Of a stretch of 64,000 nt of DNA, positions 36,508-46,460 are shown one piece after another. A program made the position numbers and the translations under genes. Under the pieces are notes generated by a model. It was not told the origin of the DNA and did not search any database. It saw only the letters and a program-made list of their open reading frames with translations. The stretch spans positions 46,026 through 110,025 of IMG/VR virus record IMGVR_UViG_3300032249_000861; one strand, written 5' to 3'. Source of the stretch: a virus. Position 1 is the stretch's first letter, and each line of letters begins with the position of its first letter.

Positions 36508-38010
36508 ATGTTATTAACTTGCAATAGTGCTAATTACGGAAGCAGAGCAGACTGGAATACGTTAGATGGTAATGTATCAACAGTTGGTTCTAATGGCAAA
36601 AGTAGTTACTATGGCACTTTTGATCAAACGGGAAATGTTAATGAGCTATTAGACACTATTAGCGGTAGTTATCCTATGATTCGCGGAGGTTCTTTTAATA
36701 ATGAACAGACATATCTAACCAAAACATATTTTGGTACGCAAGCAGTAGACGGTAAGACTAGTAATATCGGATTTAGGGTGGCTAAAGCATCTTCAAGCAT
36801 AGATGCTACTAATTATGTTTTAGTTGAAAATAAAGATAACGGTGGAGATGGTGGTGGTGTTTTTAGTCCTGGTAGAGTCAATTATGACTATCAAATAAAA
36901 AAATATTTAGTAACTAATAATGAGTATGTAGAATTTTTAAATGCAGTCTCTACTAAGCCTAATACTCTTGGATTATGGGATATTAATATGACCGACCCTG
37001 TAAATCCTCCAGCCGGATGGATAAGAACAAGAGGTGGTATAAATCGTGCTCTGATTAGCGGATCATATGTCTACACTGTTTCTCCAAACATGGGTAACAA
37101 ACCCGTAAATTATATCAACTGGTTTTCTGCTGTTAGATATATTAATTGGTTGCATAATGGTAAACCAACTGGCGCTCCAGCAGCTAGTACTACAGAGGAT
37201 GGAGTCTATACGTTACCCGGTTCTGTTATTCAAGGGACCAGCAAACCATCACCGAATAATAAAAATTCATACTGGCTTCCTTCGGAGGACGAATGGTATA
37301 AAGCCGCATACTACGATCCTAATAAAAACGGACTTGGTTTACCAGGATACTGGACTTATGCAACAATGTCTGATTCTATTCCTGATGCTGTTGTTGTTGA
37401 TGCGACAGGAACAGCAAATAATACACATAGTAATCCTAATATTTGTATTAGTCCCACACCAACTCCAACAGTTACTCCATCTATTACGGTGTCTCCAACA
37501 GTGACTCCTAGTATAACAGTGTCAGTATCTGCAACACTTACAGCCACTCCTACAACAACACCAACAATTACTATTACATCTAGTGCTACTCCTACTAAAA
37601 CACCGACTAAAACTCCAACCATGACTCGTAGCTTAACTCCGACTCCAAGCTTAACCGCTAGTGTTAGTCCTAGTGTTACTGTCTCAATATCTCCAACAAA
37701 AACCCCAACAATGACCAAAACACTAACTCCAACAGTTACTCCTACTGCTAGCGTAACTGTCACTCCTTCAAAGAGTTTGTGTGCGCAGAAGAAATTAGGA
37801 GAATTATTGTATCAGAGTTCTGTTTATGTAAATGACGATATTAAGATACTGCATAAAGGATTTTTATTACAGGGTAAATTATTGCCTAATATAAGTGTTT
37901 TATACGAAGTTCCAGAACCACCCTCAACAACCAGCACAACACCAAATCCAACAAGAACGCCCACACAGACTCCAAGTTTGTCGCCGTCGCCTACGCCTAC
38001 TGGTACTTAG
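36508..38010 (+). CDS. Stalked virion protein with a permuted FGE-sulfatase/C-type-lectin-like domain
   Basis: 500 aa, starting one base after the previous stop. Residues 5-100 are an FGE/lectin-like C-half (NSANYGSRADWN, YYGTFDQTGNVNE, IRGGSF, IGFRVAKA). Residues about 105-285 are the N-half (IKKYLVTNNEYVEFLNAV, GGINR, NMGNKPVNYINW, INWLHNGKPTG, YWLPSEDEWYKAAYYDPNK, GYWTYAT), so the order is again permuted. Residues 316-421 are a Thr-Pro stalk, then about 50 residues with one Cys and a second short TPT tail at the C-terminus. Similarity to the usual bacterial form of the domain is strong in both halves. Only one Cys lies near the C-half, so FGE oxidase activity is unlikely. Probable receptor-binding protein. 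Confidence 0.65.
   Translation: MLLTCNSANYGSRADWNTLDGNVSTVGSNGKSSYYGTFDQTGNVNELLDTISGSYPMIRGGSFNNEQTYLTKTYFGTQAVDGKTSNIGFRVAKASSSIDATNYVLVENKDNGGDGGGVFSPGRVNYDYQIKKYLVTNNEYVEFLNAVSTKPNTLGLWDINMTDPVNPPAGWIRTRGGINRALISGSYVYTVSPNMGNKPVNYINWFSAVRYINWLHNGKPTGAPAASTTEDGVYTLPGSVIQGTSKPSPNNKNSYWLPSEDEWYKAAYYDPNKNGLGLPGYWTYATMSDSIPDAVVVDATGTANNTHSNPNICISPTPTPTVTPSITVSPTVTPSITVSVSATLTATPTTTPTITITSSATPTKTPTKTPTMTRSLTPTPSLTASVSPSVTVSISPTKTPTMTKTLTPTVTPTASVTVTPSKSLCAQKKLGELLYQSSVYVNDDIKILHKGFLLQGKLLPNISVLYEVPEPPSTTSTTPNPTRTPTQTPSLSPSPTPTGT
37453..37770 (+). repeat. Second Thr-Pro-rich stalk
   Basis: About 106 codons of TPT/TVTPSITVS-type sequence, like the stalk in the gene two upstream but more Ser-rich. 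Shared DNA patches such as accccaacaatgac-type codons suggest common origin or exchange. A further short TPT tail ends the same protein at about 37920-38007. Confidence 0.7.
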
Positions 38011-38034
38011 TTAAATAAAAGGACTTAGGACTTT

Positions 38035-40041
38035 ATGGTATATTCCCAAGATTTTTTAGATTCAACATTAGATAATATTAATAATATAACAGCTATGACA
38101 GCAGGATCAAGTAGTCCTGTTGTACAAGTTCTATTTAAAGGGAGTGGTGTTCATAGTGTTGGTGGACCAACTCCATTTGTTGAATTATCAACGTCTGTTG
38201 AAAGTAATTCTGTTGGTATTCCAGAATCTACTACTACTAAAATTACATTAACTGGTAAAATTGTTAGACCCCAAGCTGCTAATGCTACTGGTAGCGGTAT
38301 TAGCCATGTATTGAGTGGCATAAAACAATTAAATGATTTATTTAAGCCAGAGGAGTTTGGCGAGTTTAAAATACAGTGTAGCTCTAATGATATTTATAGT
38401 GTTACTGGAGTTAAAGTTGTTAGTGTAGATATTAGTAAAACTAGTGATAATTGGGTACAAACGGCCGATTATATAGTAGTGTTGGAAGGATATAAAAGTG
38501 CAATATCAGGATATTCTGTTAAAGGACTAGTTGATTCATGGAGCATAGAGTCTTTGGAAGATTATACATATAGTAGTTTTACAATTAATAATATTACTCA
38601 AAAACAAGAACATCATAATCCTAATTTAAAACCTACAGCACCATCAGTCGGTAATCCACAACCAGGAGGAACACAGTCCGGAGGTGGTGGAGGTATGAGT
38701 CCAAATGTTAATACTGCTACTCTAAATGTAGTGTCTATTCCACAATTTAAAGTTAGTCATACTGTTAGTGCTATCGGAGTGCCTAGTGGTACTGGAGGTA
38801 CTCTCTCTAATACTGGCTTAATGAATTCTATTTACCTAAATGCTAAAGCTTGGGTAGATTATAGATTAAATTATAGCATAACAGCATCTTCAACATCTAC
38901 TCCATCTGGCCTAATTTTTCTTAATAACCCAGGACAGACTCCTCCTTATCATTTAGCCACAGGATATTTGTATAATCATATTCGTAATACAAATTTTAGT
39001 ATGACAGAAGGTAAATACGAGGTAGTAGATAATTGGATAGCTATGCCAACAGGTATTGGTTTTATAGAAGACTATAATATAGATATGTCTACTGATGAAA
39101 AGTATATTCATACCGTAAGCGTTAAAGGAGAAATTAGAGGATTATCTTTGGGAGGTGAGTTCGGCTCTGCTCACACTCATGTTACAGGAACTAATATGAG
39201 TAGTTTAAATGCCCCTCCTTCATTAACAGGATATGGAGGAACCACAGGAGGAACACTCAACCATGATGTTCCAGATGTAACTTCGTCAGTGAGTGCGGCA
39301 ACAACTATAACAACAAATAAATATCAAAACGCACTAAGTGGATGGATATATGATATTAAACCATATTTATATCGTAGAGCTTGTGTATCTATGAGTACAG
39401 CAGATAGAACGGTCGGATATGTTGCTCCATACGCTGATAATGGCCCACAATCTCCTCCAAATAATCCCGTATATGCTATGCATAGTTTATTAAATATTAT
39501 TCCAGTATCCACTTCAGAATCTCATAATACTCGTAAGGGCGTTATTTCTTATTCTTATGATTTTAATAATAAGTTTACAATGATTACAGGAGTAATTGCA
39601 GAAAACGTAAGCATAGAAGATACCGGTCCAGTTGATGTTATAGGAGAAGCATTCGTATTGGGTCGCGCTCTTGGTCCAGTTTTACAAAATCTTGGAACAA
39701 AAACCACAGCTAAAAAGAGTGTATCTATAGAAGTTACTGTTGTTCCACCATCTAGTTTAGCCGGATTCTTCATGCAGAATAGTGTTTGTCCATTATGGAC
39801 AGGAGGAACAATATTTACTACTATTACAGGTATACTTGAGGCTTTAAAACCATTCGGAGATAGAGCATCATCATTTATTGGGGCCTCTCCTGTGACTCGT
39901 GGAAATGCAACTAATGATACTGGACAAGTGTTTGTTGCTCAAGACAACCAAAGTTGGGATCCTACTAATGGAAAATATGTTCGCTCTGTTGCTTGGAATT
40001 ATCAACAATGTACAAATTCTAGGAACTGGTTAAATCACTAA
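38035..40041 (+). CDS. Large virion protein, baseplate or tail-tube-associated, unknown
   Basis: 668 aa; AGGA before the ATG. Two related beta-rich parts: residues 1-195 (VQVLFKGSGVHSVGG, VVSVDISKTSDNWVQTADYIVVLEGYK) and about 235-640, joined by a Gly/Pro-rich linker (PQPGGTQSGGGGGMSP). Repeated phrases such as EDYNIDMSTDEKYIHTVSVKGEIRG and SVDISKT recall distal-tail and baseplate proteins that lay down ring-shaped assemblies, but no named family is certain. It is followed after 2 bases by a still larger protein of similar style, so the two are probably partners in the same substructure. Confidence 0.5.
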   Translation: MVYSQDFLDSTLDNINNITAMTAGSSSPVVQVLFKGSGVHSVGGPTPFVELSTSVESNSVGIPESTTTKITLTGKIVRPQAANATGSGISHVLSGIKQLNDLFKPEEFGEFKIQCSSNDIYSVTGVKVVSVDISKTSDNWVQTADYIVVLEGYKSAISGYSVKGLVDSWSIESLEDYTYSSFTINNITQKQEHHNPNLKPTAPSVGNPQPGGTQSGGGGGMSPNVNTATLNVVSIPQFKVSHTVSAIGVPSGTGGTLSNTGLMNSIYLNAKAWVDYRLNYSITASSTSTPSGLIFLNNPGQTPPYHLATGYLYNHIRNTNFSMTEGKYEVVDNWIAMPTGIGFIEDYNIDMSTDEKYIHTVSVKGEIRGLSLGGEFGSAHTHVTGTNMSSLNAPPSLTGYGGTTGGTLNHDVPDVTSSVSAATTITTNKYQNALSGWIYDIKPYLYRRACVSMSTADRTVGYVAPYADNGPQSPPNNPVYAMHSLLNIIPVSTSESHNTRKGVISYSYDFNNKFTMITGVIAENVSIEDTGPVDVIGEAFVLGRALGPVLQNLGTKTTAKKSVSIEVTVVPPSSLAGFFMQNSVCPLWTGGTIFTTITGILEALKPFGDRASSFIGASPVTRGNATNDTGQVFVAQDNQSWDPTNGKYVRSVAWNYQQCTNSRNWLNH

Positions 40042-40043
40042 TT

Positions 40044-43000
40044 ATGCCAACAAGACCGTGTAGTTCTGAACCTAAACAGATTGCTCAAACACTATTTTTA
40101 GGAGCTAGCGTAGCTAGTTATAGCACTAATGCTGGTTGGGGTAGTCAACCATCTCAAATTACTGTTAATCTTATAGAAGATGAAGTTGCACCAAAATGTT
40201 TGCCAAGCACCAATGGTACTCCTACTGGACAAACATACAATCAGTTTGCTGCTTCTAGTCATGGTAGTGAAGATGATCATTATACTACTTGTGAAGGAAT
40301 TGGTTGCTATGTTGATAAATATAGTGGAGAAGCTGCCAGCAATACCACTCCTGTTGAAAATCGTATTCTCCCAGGAAAAGTTTATTATTTTTTAGATACC
40401 GATGGAGGCTTAAAGTCTCGTTATTGGAAAAAACCAGATCCTGGATTTTTTGGAAATAGCACAAAAATAGATGATAATGGAGCTGATCAAACCGCAGGCA
40501 CTACAACATATAAATATGATATTATTGATACTCCTGTTTATTTTAAAATGGGTAAATTTACTTTTGGAGGTTTTGTACAATCTTGGTCAAGAAATTTAAA
40601 TAGTGGAGGAAAACAATATAGTGTTATAATTAATGGTCCATCAGCTATCTTAAAATCTTGTTATGTTATATTAGATAAATTTGCTGGAGCAATTTTTAGT
40701 AAAGCCACTTTAGGCAATCCGTATTATGGTACTCCTAAAAATTATACCCAAGCTAATGGCAATGTTACTTATGATAATACTGATTTAAACAGGGGAATTT
40801 TGCCTAATGTTTTTAATGTTTATGGTTTTTTAGAATCTTTTGGCACAAATAATTTTGGCGGTTCTGGTAAAAACGAAAATGGAGTTAGTCTTAACTATGT
40901 TTTAGACGCTCTGTCAATATTAACATCAATAGCTCCAGGGACTACTCAAGGATTGTGGGCTACTGGAACAACACTCCCTAGATCAGCATTTTCTCCATTT
41001 GGACGAATAATATCCAAATGTATGGCAAAAGATAAAGCAAATAGTGAGATATATAACACTATAGGAACTGGTTTTTCTTCGTTTGGAATTATTCCACCAC
41101 AAGTAGCAAACATGGGCGCCCCAAACACCGAAGGAGGAAACAGATGTCAATTTGCTTTAGATTTGAACGAACTTATCTACTCAGATCTTGCCAGAACAGT
41201 TAAACGAATGCCCGATGACATTAGAACAACTGGACCAGTAATGAGTATTATGGATCTTATTGATTTGGTTGCTGAAAAAACAGGACAAGACATTTTTATA
41301 GAGATGATTCCTACACTTATTAATGGTGTTGTTACGCACGTTATTAAGGTCAGGACTATTTCTCGTTTAAAGCAACCTATTCCTAATGTTATTGAGAGCA
41401 CTATAAAAAATATGCAATGTAATGGATATCACATATCCTCAAACACTTTTGGAAAAGAAAAAAACGAAACTCCATCAAGAGCAATGATAATTGGTGGACA
41501 ACAGCAAAGGCTATACCAGGTTAAAAGTTATAGATTAGCATATTCTCAGTCTAATTTTATTTATAATCCTAAAACAGGTACTTTTGTTAACTACAGAGTA
41601 TATAATCAACCCAATAGTAGTCCCTCTTCTCTGACCTTATTTAATTCAACCAACCAGTATGGTCACGGAAAGATAAAAACTGCTAATTTTTGTACCACTC
41701 GTAATAAACCATTAACAGACTACATAAATGCCAACAATGGATTTTCTTATCATGATATAGTGAGCGACGAAGATAAAATTGTTGGAACAGCAGCTAGTTT
41801 TACCTCCGGAGATGCCACATGGGCAGACACAAATGAAACAGGTAGCGGACTAGATTGTATTACTGGTAATTATAGTGGCACTATAAAACTAAGACCCAAT
41901 GCTAGTCCAACCCCAGATCAAGACAGATGGATACCATTATATATGGATACTATTTGTCCATTTTTTGGATTTGTTAACGACGACACTGCTACGATTTCTG
42001 TTAACACAGCTAATTCTGACACCAATACTGACAGTAGACGAATTCGTCCCGTTTGGCTAGACTCATGGACTGGACAAATAAACGTTGTAATAAACGTTAA
42101 TGAATTACCAGAATTAAACGTTAATTTAACTAGAGCCAACCTTGTTGGAGGATCTTTTAATCTTCCATATACTGTTGCTCGACCTATTATTGGTCCACAA
42201 CGCGTCTTTAATAATACCGGATCATTAGCGTCTCTACCAAACTCAGAATATTTCTATATTACAGAATCAGAGATACGGGCAGCATTGGCTGGTTTTGATA
42301 ATTTCTTAGTTTATTGTTTATCGAAAACATATAAACCAGATTTAATAGAAATGGTTAGAAGAGCATATTTTCTACAAACAAGAAAGAAATTAACAGACTT
42401 AGGAGTTTCTACTACTGAAGCTGAAGCAATTGCTTTTAAAGAAACAGACTGGTATTGGAAATTAATGGGAGGTAATATAGGCGGAGACTCGTTATATCCA
42501 GTACCAATTAGTCCAGACAAAACTGACGGAAGTCAGTATATCCAGGAAAAAGCATTACAAGACTTGAAACTATTACATAAGTTTGTAAGCGGAGTTGGTA
42601 AACACTATGGTAAAAAATATATGGTTACAGCATGGAATTTACAGGCTTATAAAGACGAAAGTTTATTCGGTGCTGCTTTTAGTACAACACAGGGATATGG
42701 ATATGTTTTTTCTGGAGATGGTAAGTTAACATATAACTATACTCCAACAAATGATGGAGCTTGGGAAGAATATGGTAATATTATTGATGATAGTATTGTT
42801 GTTGGAAGTCCTGAGTGGTATTCTATAACAGATGAACAAGGTAAGATCAAGCCTATACTAGGATATAATAATAACTACAATTTTGACCATGTCAGATATG
42901 CAAAATGCATGGTTGCTAATAATACTAATTTTTCCAACACTAGTAACGAGTGGAATCAATCAAAAGCTAATCCATATTTTAGTTTTAATACTTGGTTAAC

Positions 43001-46000
43001 TTTGCAAGAGGCTAAAAGAACTACTTGTTCAGATACTTATGTTTTTCCATCATTAGACACTTCGTCATTATCTACTTCTGAATATATCGTAATTAATCAA
43101 AAGGGCCAACAAACAGCGACTCATGGTTTTGTTACTAGTGCTGGAGGAACGTTCGGTGCAATATCATTAAGTAATGCGTTAAATTCTTATAATGCTTGGG
43201 GTGAACAGCTTAAAACAATAAATTCCGAGGGAACAACGGTAGCACTAACAAAATCCAAGGTATATATACCTACTACAGTAGAAGAAGACTATATTTTCTT
43301 AGATCCTATCAACAGAGAGTATGCTAAAATACTTATTGATTCTCCAGGATTGAGTTTGTATTTATCTAGCGAAGAAAATGCTAAAGATCCTAATAGAACA
43401 GTTATCTCTAATGTTGCCTCAGAGGATCTGATTGTTTATTTAAAAACTCATAATGTTTATGATTATGATTGGATAAGATACATGTTGAGCTATATCGTCC
43501 CCATGAGTCCTACTAATGCTATTTTGGGCGGAGACATGTTATATGGTACTCTTGCTGCTAGTAGCAATACTACAGCCAACAATGTTGAACTGGCACCCAA
43601 AGCTGCTCATCCATTCTTTGCAGCAATACCTATAAAGTCTAATGTCTGTGTTTATGGTCCATGGACTAATTATCCAAATATACGAGGAGTAGATATTTTC
43701 CCCAATAGTACTACTGTTGAGCAAAATACTACAGTCTCTCCAATAACATGCACACCATCGTCTTTTGTTACAACTGCAGAAGCAGCAAAAAAAGCAATCA
43801 ATAATATGATTACTTCTGTAGAAATTGATGTTCAAGAAGATTTTGTTCCATGGAATTATGGTGGAATGTATAGTCTAGATATTGCTGCATTTAAAGAAAT
43901 TGAGACAAAAATAAACTATCAGTCCATAATAGAGACCGCACAAATAGAAATGCCAGGACTTCCATTGTTTAGTCTTGGTGGATCTTTTGTTTATGCTAAT
44001 CTTAATTTAAATTATCAAGCATTAACAACTAGGAATATCTCATATACTGCAAGAAATTATACTCCTTCTGTTTTGGTTGATTTAACATATGCCGGTGGTG
44101 GTTTGGTTTATAATCCTAATTCTATTAACGATAATGCATTCACATATTCTGTTGTAGACCTTAAACCAAATGCTAATACTGTTCAAGGTCCAATTATTAC
44201 TAGTATTCAAACATCAATTGGACAACAGGGCATTAGTACAACTTATACTTTTAGAACATATACTAGAAAAATTGGACTATTTAATAAAGAAGAAAATGAT
44301 CGAATGAAAAAATTAGCTAAAATAAATATACAACGAAATAAGCAAATAGCTAATCTTCATACGCAAATGCAAAATGTTAAGCAACAACAGCTTAAATTCA
44401 TGACCGACGAAAGACTTAACAAGGCAGAATTTGGTAGTAGTGACTTATCTTCTAAGCTATATGGTTGGAGTCCTAGTATGGTAATTATTGGACAAGCAAG
44501 ACCTTATATTGAAGAACCATTAAGAACTCCTAAGTATATTGAAGATTTTACCTTAAATAGTAATCCTGGTGGTCTGGGTACTCAACCAGGAACGCCTACA
44601 AACTGGAGCGTTCCATACGGAAGTGATCAGGGAGATTCATCGTCAGAAAAGAATGGATTTTTGACAGGCACGAACAATGCCAGAACTTTTCTAAAGAGCA
44701 CAGGAAGAATAACATCAACAGTTCAACTATATGAAAGAAAAGAAGTTAATGGACAATTAGACAAAGACTACGGTATGCAATCTGCAATGAGTTTGGACGG
44801 TTTGTTATCTCCAATATCTTTTTATCCAACAGATAGAAATTCTACGTTCAGCTATTCTTTGCATGATACTGGTAGATGTCCATTTTGTAAAGGTACAAAG
44901 GTTAGAAGTGTTGAGACTGTAGAATATTTGTCTAATGGAGCAAAAAATAAAGGAACTATCAACATAACTTGTGATAAGTGTACATATCTTAATAAAAAAT
45001 TAAATGCTGTTTTAAATATTGAAAATGCTGAAGTTCCAATCAATCTTATTACTTTAAATCCTATTATTGTTCCAAAAGGAGAATTTAAAAATAGTAATAG
45101 TCAAAACTATAGTGGTAATCATCCTGATAAATTACATACCGACCTATCTAATGTAGGAGGGTATTTAGGTCAAACACGATATTTTAGAGACAGATTAAGA
45201 CATTGTATAGAAATTGTAGCACGAGGGTCTGTTCCTCAATCAAAAGCAGGATACGCTCTAGAAACTAGTCGGAACGTTAATGAAGCTAGCAGTAATATTA
45301 CTGCTGATAAATATAATTTAGATTATCATAATGAAGATATTATGCTTAGTCATATGAGAAGTAAGTATGGAGACAATAATAATAATACTATAGTTCATGA
45401 AAATAATCAAAGATTTATTGGGTTGCGAGGCCCTCTAGTACTACACTCTTGGGGATATGATCAAGATGGATATCCAGCCCCTAATGCTGCTGATGAACCA
45501 TATCAATTTGACTCTTATGGTCGCCCTATGAGATTTAAGATAAAGATTGTTCGTAATCCAACAACTAAAAAATACAAATCATTAAGTGTTGGAGATGCTT
45601 TTTCGTTATCAACAGAAGCAAACGCAGCTGTTTATGCTAAAACTTTTAATAGTCAATATATTCCAAGTACAGTAACAGATACCACAGATGTCTATCCTGT
45701 AGAACTAACAAATAATCTAAGGCTAGACGGAGGATTTGATCCTGCTCAGGGGTATACTGGAGACATTATTGGTAAAACACAAAAGTGGAATGGTAGTCGC
45801 TGGAGTGAAAAGGTTCTTACCAATGACTTTTATTTAAACTGGGCAGAAAGACCTGATTTATGGAAGGTTGGCCCAGTTGATTTGGTGTGGGACGAAGAAA
45901 GAAGAGTTTGGACAGGGGGTAGTGGAGGGGAGGAGTTGATGCCGCCATATGTTATGACCAATAGTAATGATATTAGTTCATTAGATGACTTTTTAAAGAA

Positions 46001-46457
46001 AAGAAAAAAGAAGAAGGCTTCATACCAGCATATTTATGCAACATTGGAAGAAGATTTAATTAAACAAACAGATTTTGATGAAACATATGCTACAAGAGCT
46101 TTTATCGATGATATAGAATATTCGAAAGACCCATTGCTAAGTGGATATAGGCGCTTAATATATATTAAAGATAAATGTGGATATACTGCTCCAAGAGGAA
46201 CCAAGCTTCTGTGCAGATACAATAGAGTCACGGGATTCTATGAACCAATTAGCAAACCAGTTATTATGGCCAAAGGATCAATTGTTAGTAGCAATAAAGC
46301 AACAATAGAGTTACATTATGTTCAAGGCAGAAGATCAAGTACGGTACCAACAGTTTTAATGGATTATACAAACCCAATGGCGTTTACAACAACTACAAAA
46401 TCAATAGGAATGTTTACGTTTATTAATGGGATGTGGACTTTAATTTCTATCAAATAA
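40044..46457 (+). CDS. Giant baseplate/tail-hub-like protein with a four-Cys zinc motif
   Basis: 2137 aa. Residues 1-480 are beta-rich and Cys-containing, with phrases (FGGFVQSWSRNLNSGGKQYSV, MDLIDLVAEKTGQDIFIEM) like those of tail-hub proteins that carry a contractile or flexible tail tip. A charged, helical, probably coiled-coil segment occupies about 1416-1470 (RMKKLAKINIQRNKQIANLHTQMQ). CPFC at about 1612 and CDKC at about 1643 form a likely zinc ribbon. The C-terminal 300 residues are beta-rich again. No lysozyme or peptidase motif was seen. Position after the tape measure and fibre genes, and size, support a structural role at the tail tip. Confidence 0.55.
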   Translation: MPTRPCSSEPKQIAQTLFLGASVASYSTNAGWGSQPSQITVNLIEDEVAPKCLPSTNGTPTGQTYNQFAASSHGSEDDHYTTCEGIGCYVDKYSGEAASNTTPVENRILPGKVYYFLDTDGGLKSRYWKKPDPGFFGNSTKIDDNGADQTAGTTTYKYDIIDTPVYFKMGKFTFGGFVQSWSRNLNSGGKQYSVIINGPSAILKSCYVILDKFAGAIFSKATLGNPYYGTPKNYTQANGNVTYDNTDLNRGILPNVFNVYGFLESFGTNNFGGSGKNENGVSLNYVLDALSILTSIAPGTTQGLWATGTTLPRSAFSPFGRIISKCMAKDKANSEIYNTIGTGFSSFGIIPPQVANMGAPNTEGGNRCQFALDLNELIYSDLARTVKRMPDDIRTTGPVMSIMDLIDLVAEKTGQDIFIEMIPTLINGVVTHVIKVRTISRLKQPIPNVIESTIKNMQCNGYHISSNTFGKEKNETPSRAMIIGGQQQRLYQVKSYRLAYSQSNFIYNPKTGTFVNYRVYNQPNSSPSSLTLFNSTNQYGHGKIKTANFCTTRNKPLTDYINANNGFSYHDIVSDEDKIVGTAASFTSGDATWADTNETGSGLDCITGNYSGTIKLRPNASPTPDQDRWIPLYMDTICPFFGFVNDDTATISVNTANSDTNTDSRRIRPVWLDSWTGQINVVINVNELPELNVNLTRANLVGGSFNLPYTVARPIIGPQRVFNNTGSLASLPNSEYFYITESEIRAALAGFDNFLVYCLSKTYKPDLIEMVRRAYFLQTRKKLTDLGVSTTEAEAIAFKETDWYWKLMGGNIGGDSLYPVPISPDKTDGSQYIQEKALQDLKLLHKFVSGVGKHYGKKYMVTAWNLQAYKDESLFGAAFSTTQGYGYVFSGDGKLTYNYTPTNDGAWEEYGNIIDDSIVVGSPEWYSITDEQGKIKPILGYNNNYNFDHVRYAKCMVANNTNFSNTSNEWNQSKANPYFSFNTWLTLQEAKRTTCSDTYVFPSLDTSSLSTSEYIVINQKGQQTATHGFVTSAGGTFGAISLSNALNSYNAWGEQLKTINSEGTTVALTKSKVYIPTTVEEDYIFLDPINREYAKILIDSPGLSLYLSSEENAKDPNRTVISNVASEDLIVYLKTHNVYDYDWIRYMLSYIVPMSPTNAILGGDMLYGTLAASSNTTANNVELAPKAAHPFFAAIPIKSNVCVYGPWTNYPNIRGVDIFPNSTTVEQNTTVSPITCTPSSFVTTAEAAKKAINNMITSVEIDVQEDFVPWNYGGMYSLDIAAFKEIETKINYQSIIETAQIEMPGLPLFSLGGSFVYANLNLNYQALTTRNISYTARNYTPSVLVDLTYAGGGLVYNPNSINDNAFTYSVVDLKPNANTVQGPIITSIQTSIGQQGISTTYTFRTYTRKIGLFNKEENDRMKKLAKINIQRNKQIANLHTQMQNVKQQQLKFMTDERLNKAEFGSSDLSSKLYGWSPSMVIIGQARPYIEEPLRTPKYIEDFTLNSNPGGLGTQPGTPTNWSVPYGSDQGDSSSEKNGFLTGTNNARTFLKSTGRITSTVQLYERKEVNGQLDKDYGMQSAMSLDGLLSPISFYPTDRNSTFSYSLHDTGRCPFCKGTKVRSVETVEYLSNGAKNKGTINITCDKCTYLNKKLNAVLNIENAEVPINLITLNPIIVPKGEFKNSNSQNYSGNHPDKLHTDLSNVGGYLGQTRYFRDRLRHCIEIVARGSVPQSKAGYALETSRNVNEASSNITADKYNLDYHNEDIMLSHMRSKYGDNNNNTIVHENNQRFIGLRGPLVLHSWGYDQDGYPAPNAADEPYQFDSYGRPMRFKIKIVRNPTTKKYKSLSVGDAFSLSTEANAAVYAKTFNSQYIPSTVTDTTDVYPVELTNNLRLDGGFDPAQGYTGDIIGKTQKWNGSRWSEKVLTNDFYLNWAERPDLWKVGPVDLVWDEERRVWTGGSGGEELMPPYVMTNSNDISSLDDFLKKRKKKKASYQHIYATLEEDLIKQTDFDETYATRAFIDDIEYSKDPLLSGYRRLIYIKDKCGYTAPRGTKLLCRYNRVTGFYEPISKPVIMAKGSIVSSNKATIELHYVQGRRSSTVPTVLMDYTNPMAFTTTTKSIGMFTFINGMWTLISIK

Positions 46458-46460
46458 TCA

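Noticed and set aside
33550-37770. Repeats that might be taken for a CRISPR array
   Set aside because: Units are short, degenerate, in frame, and lack conserved repeats with unique spacers.
18963-38010. Active formylglycine-generating enzyme
   Set aside because: The domains lack the required C-terminal cysteine pair (none or one Cys in the C-half), so catalysis of that type is unlikely.
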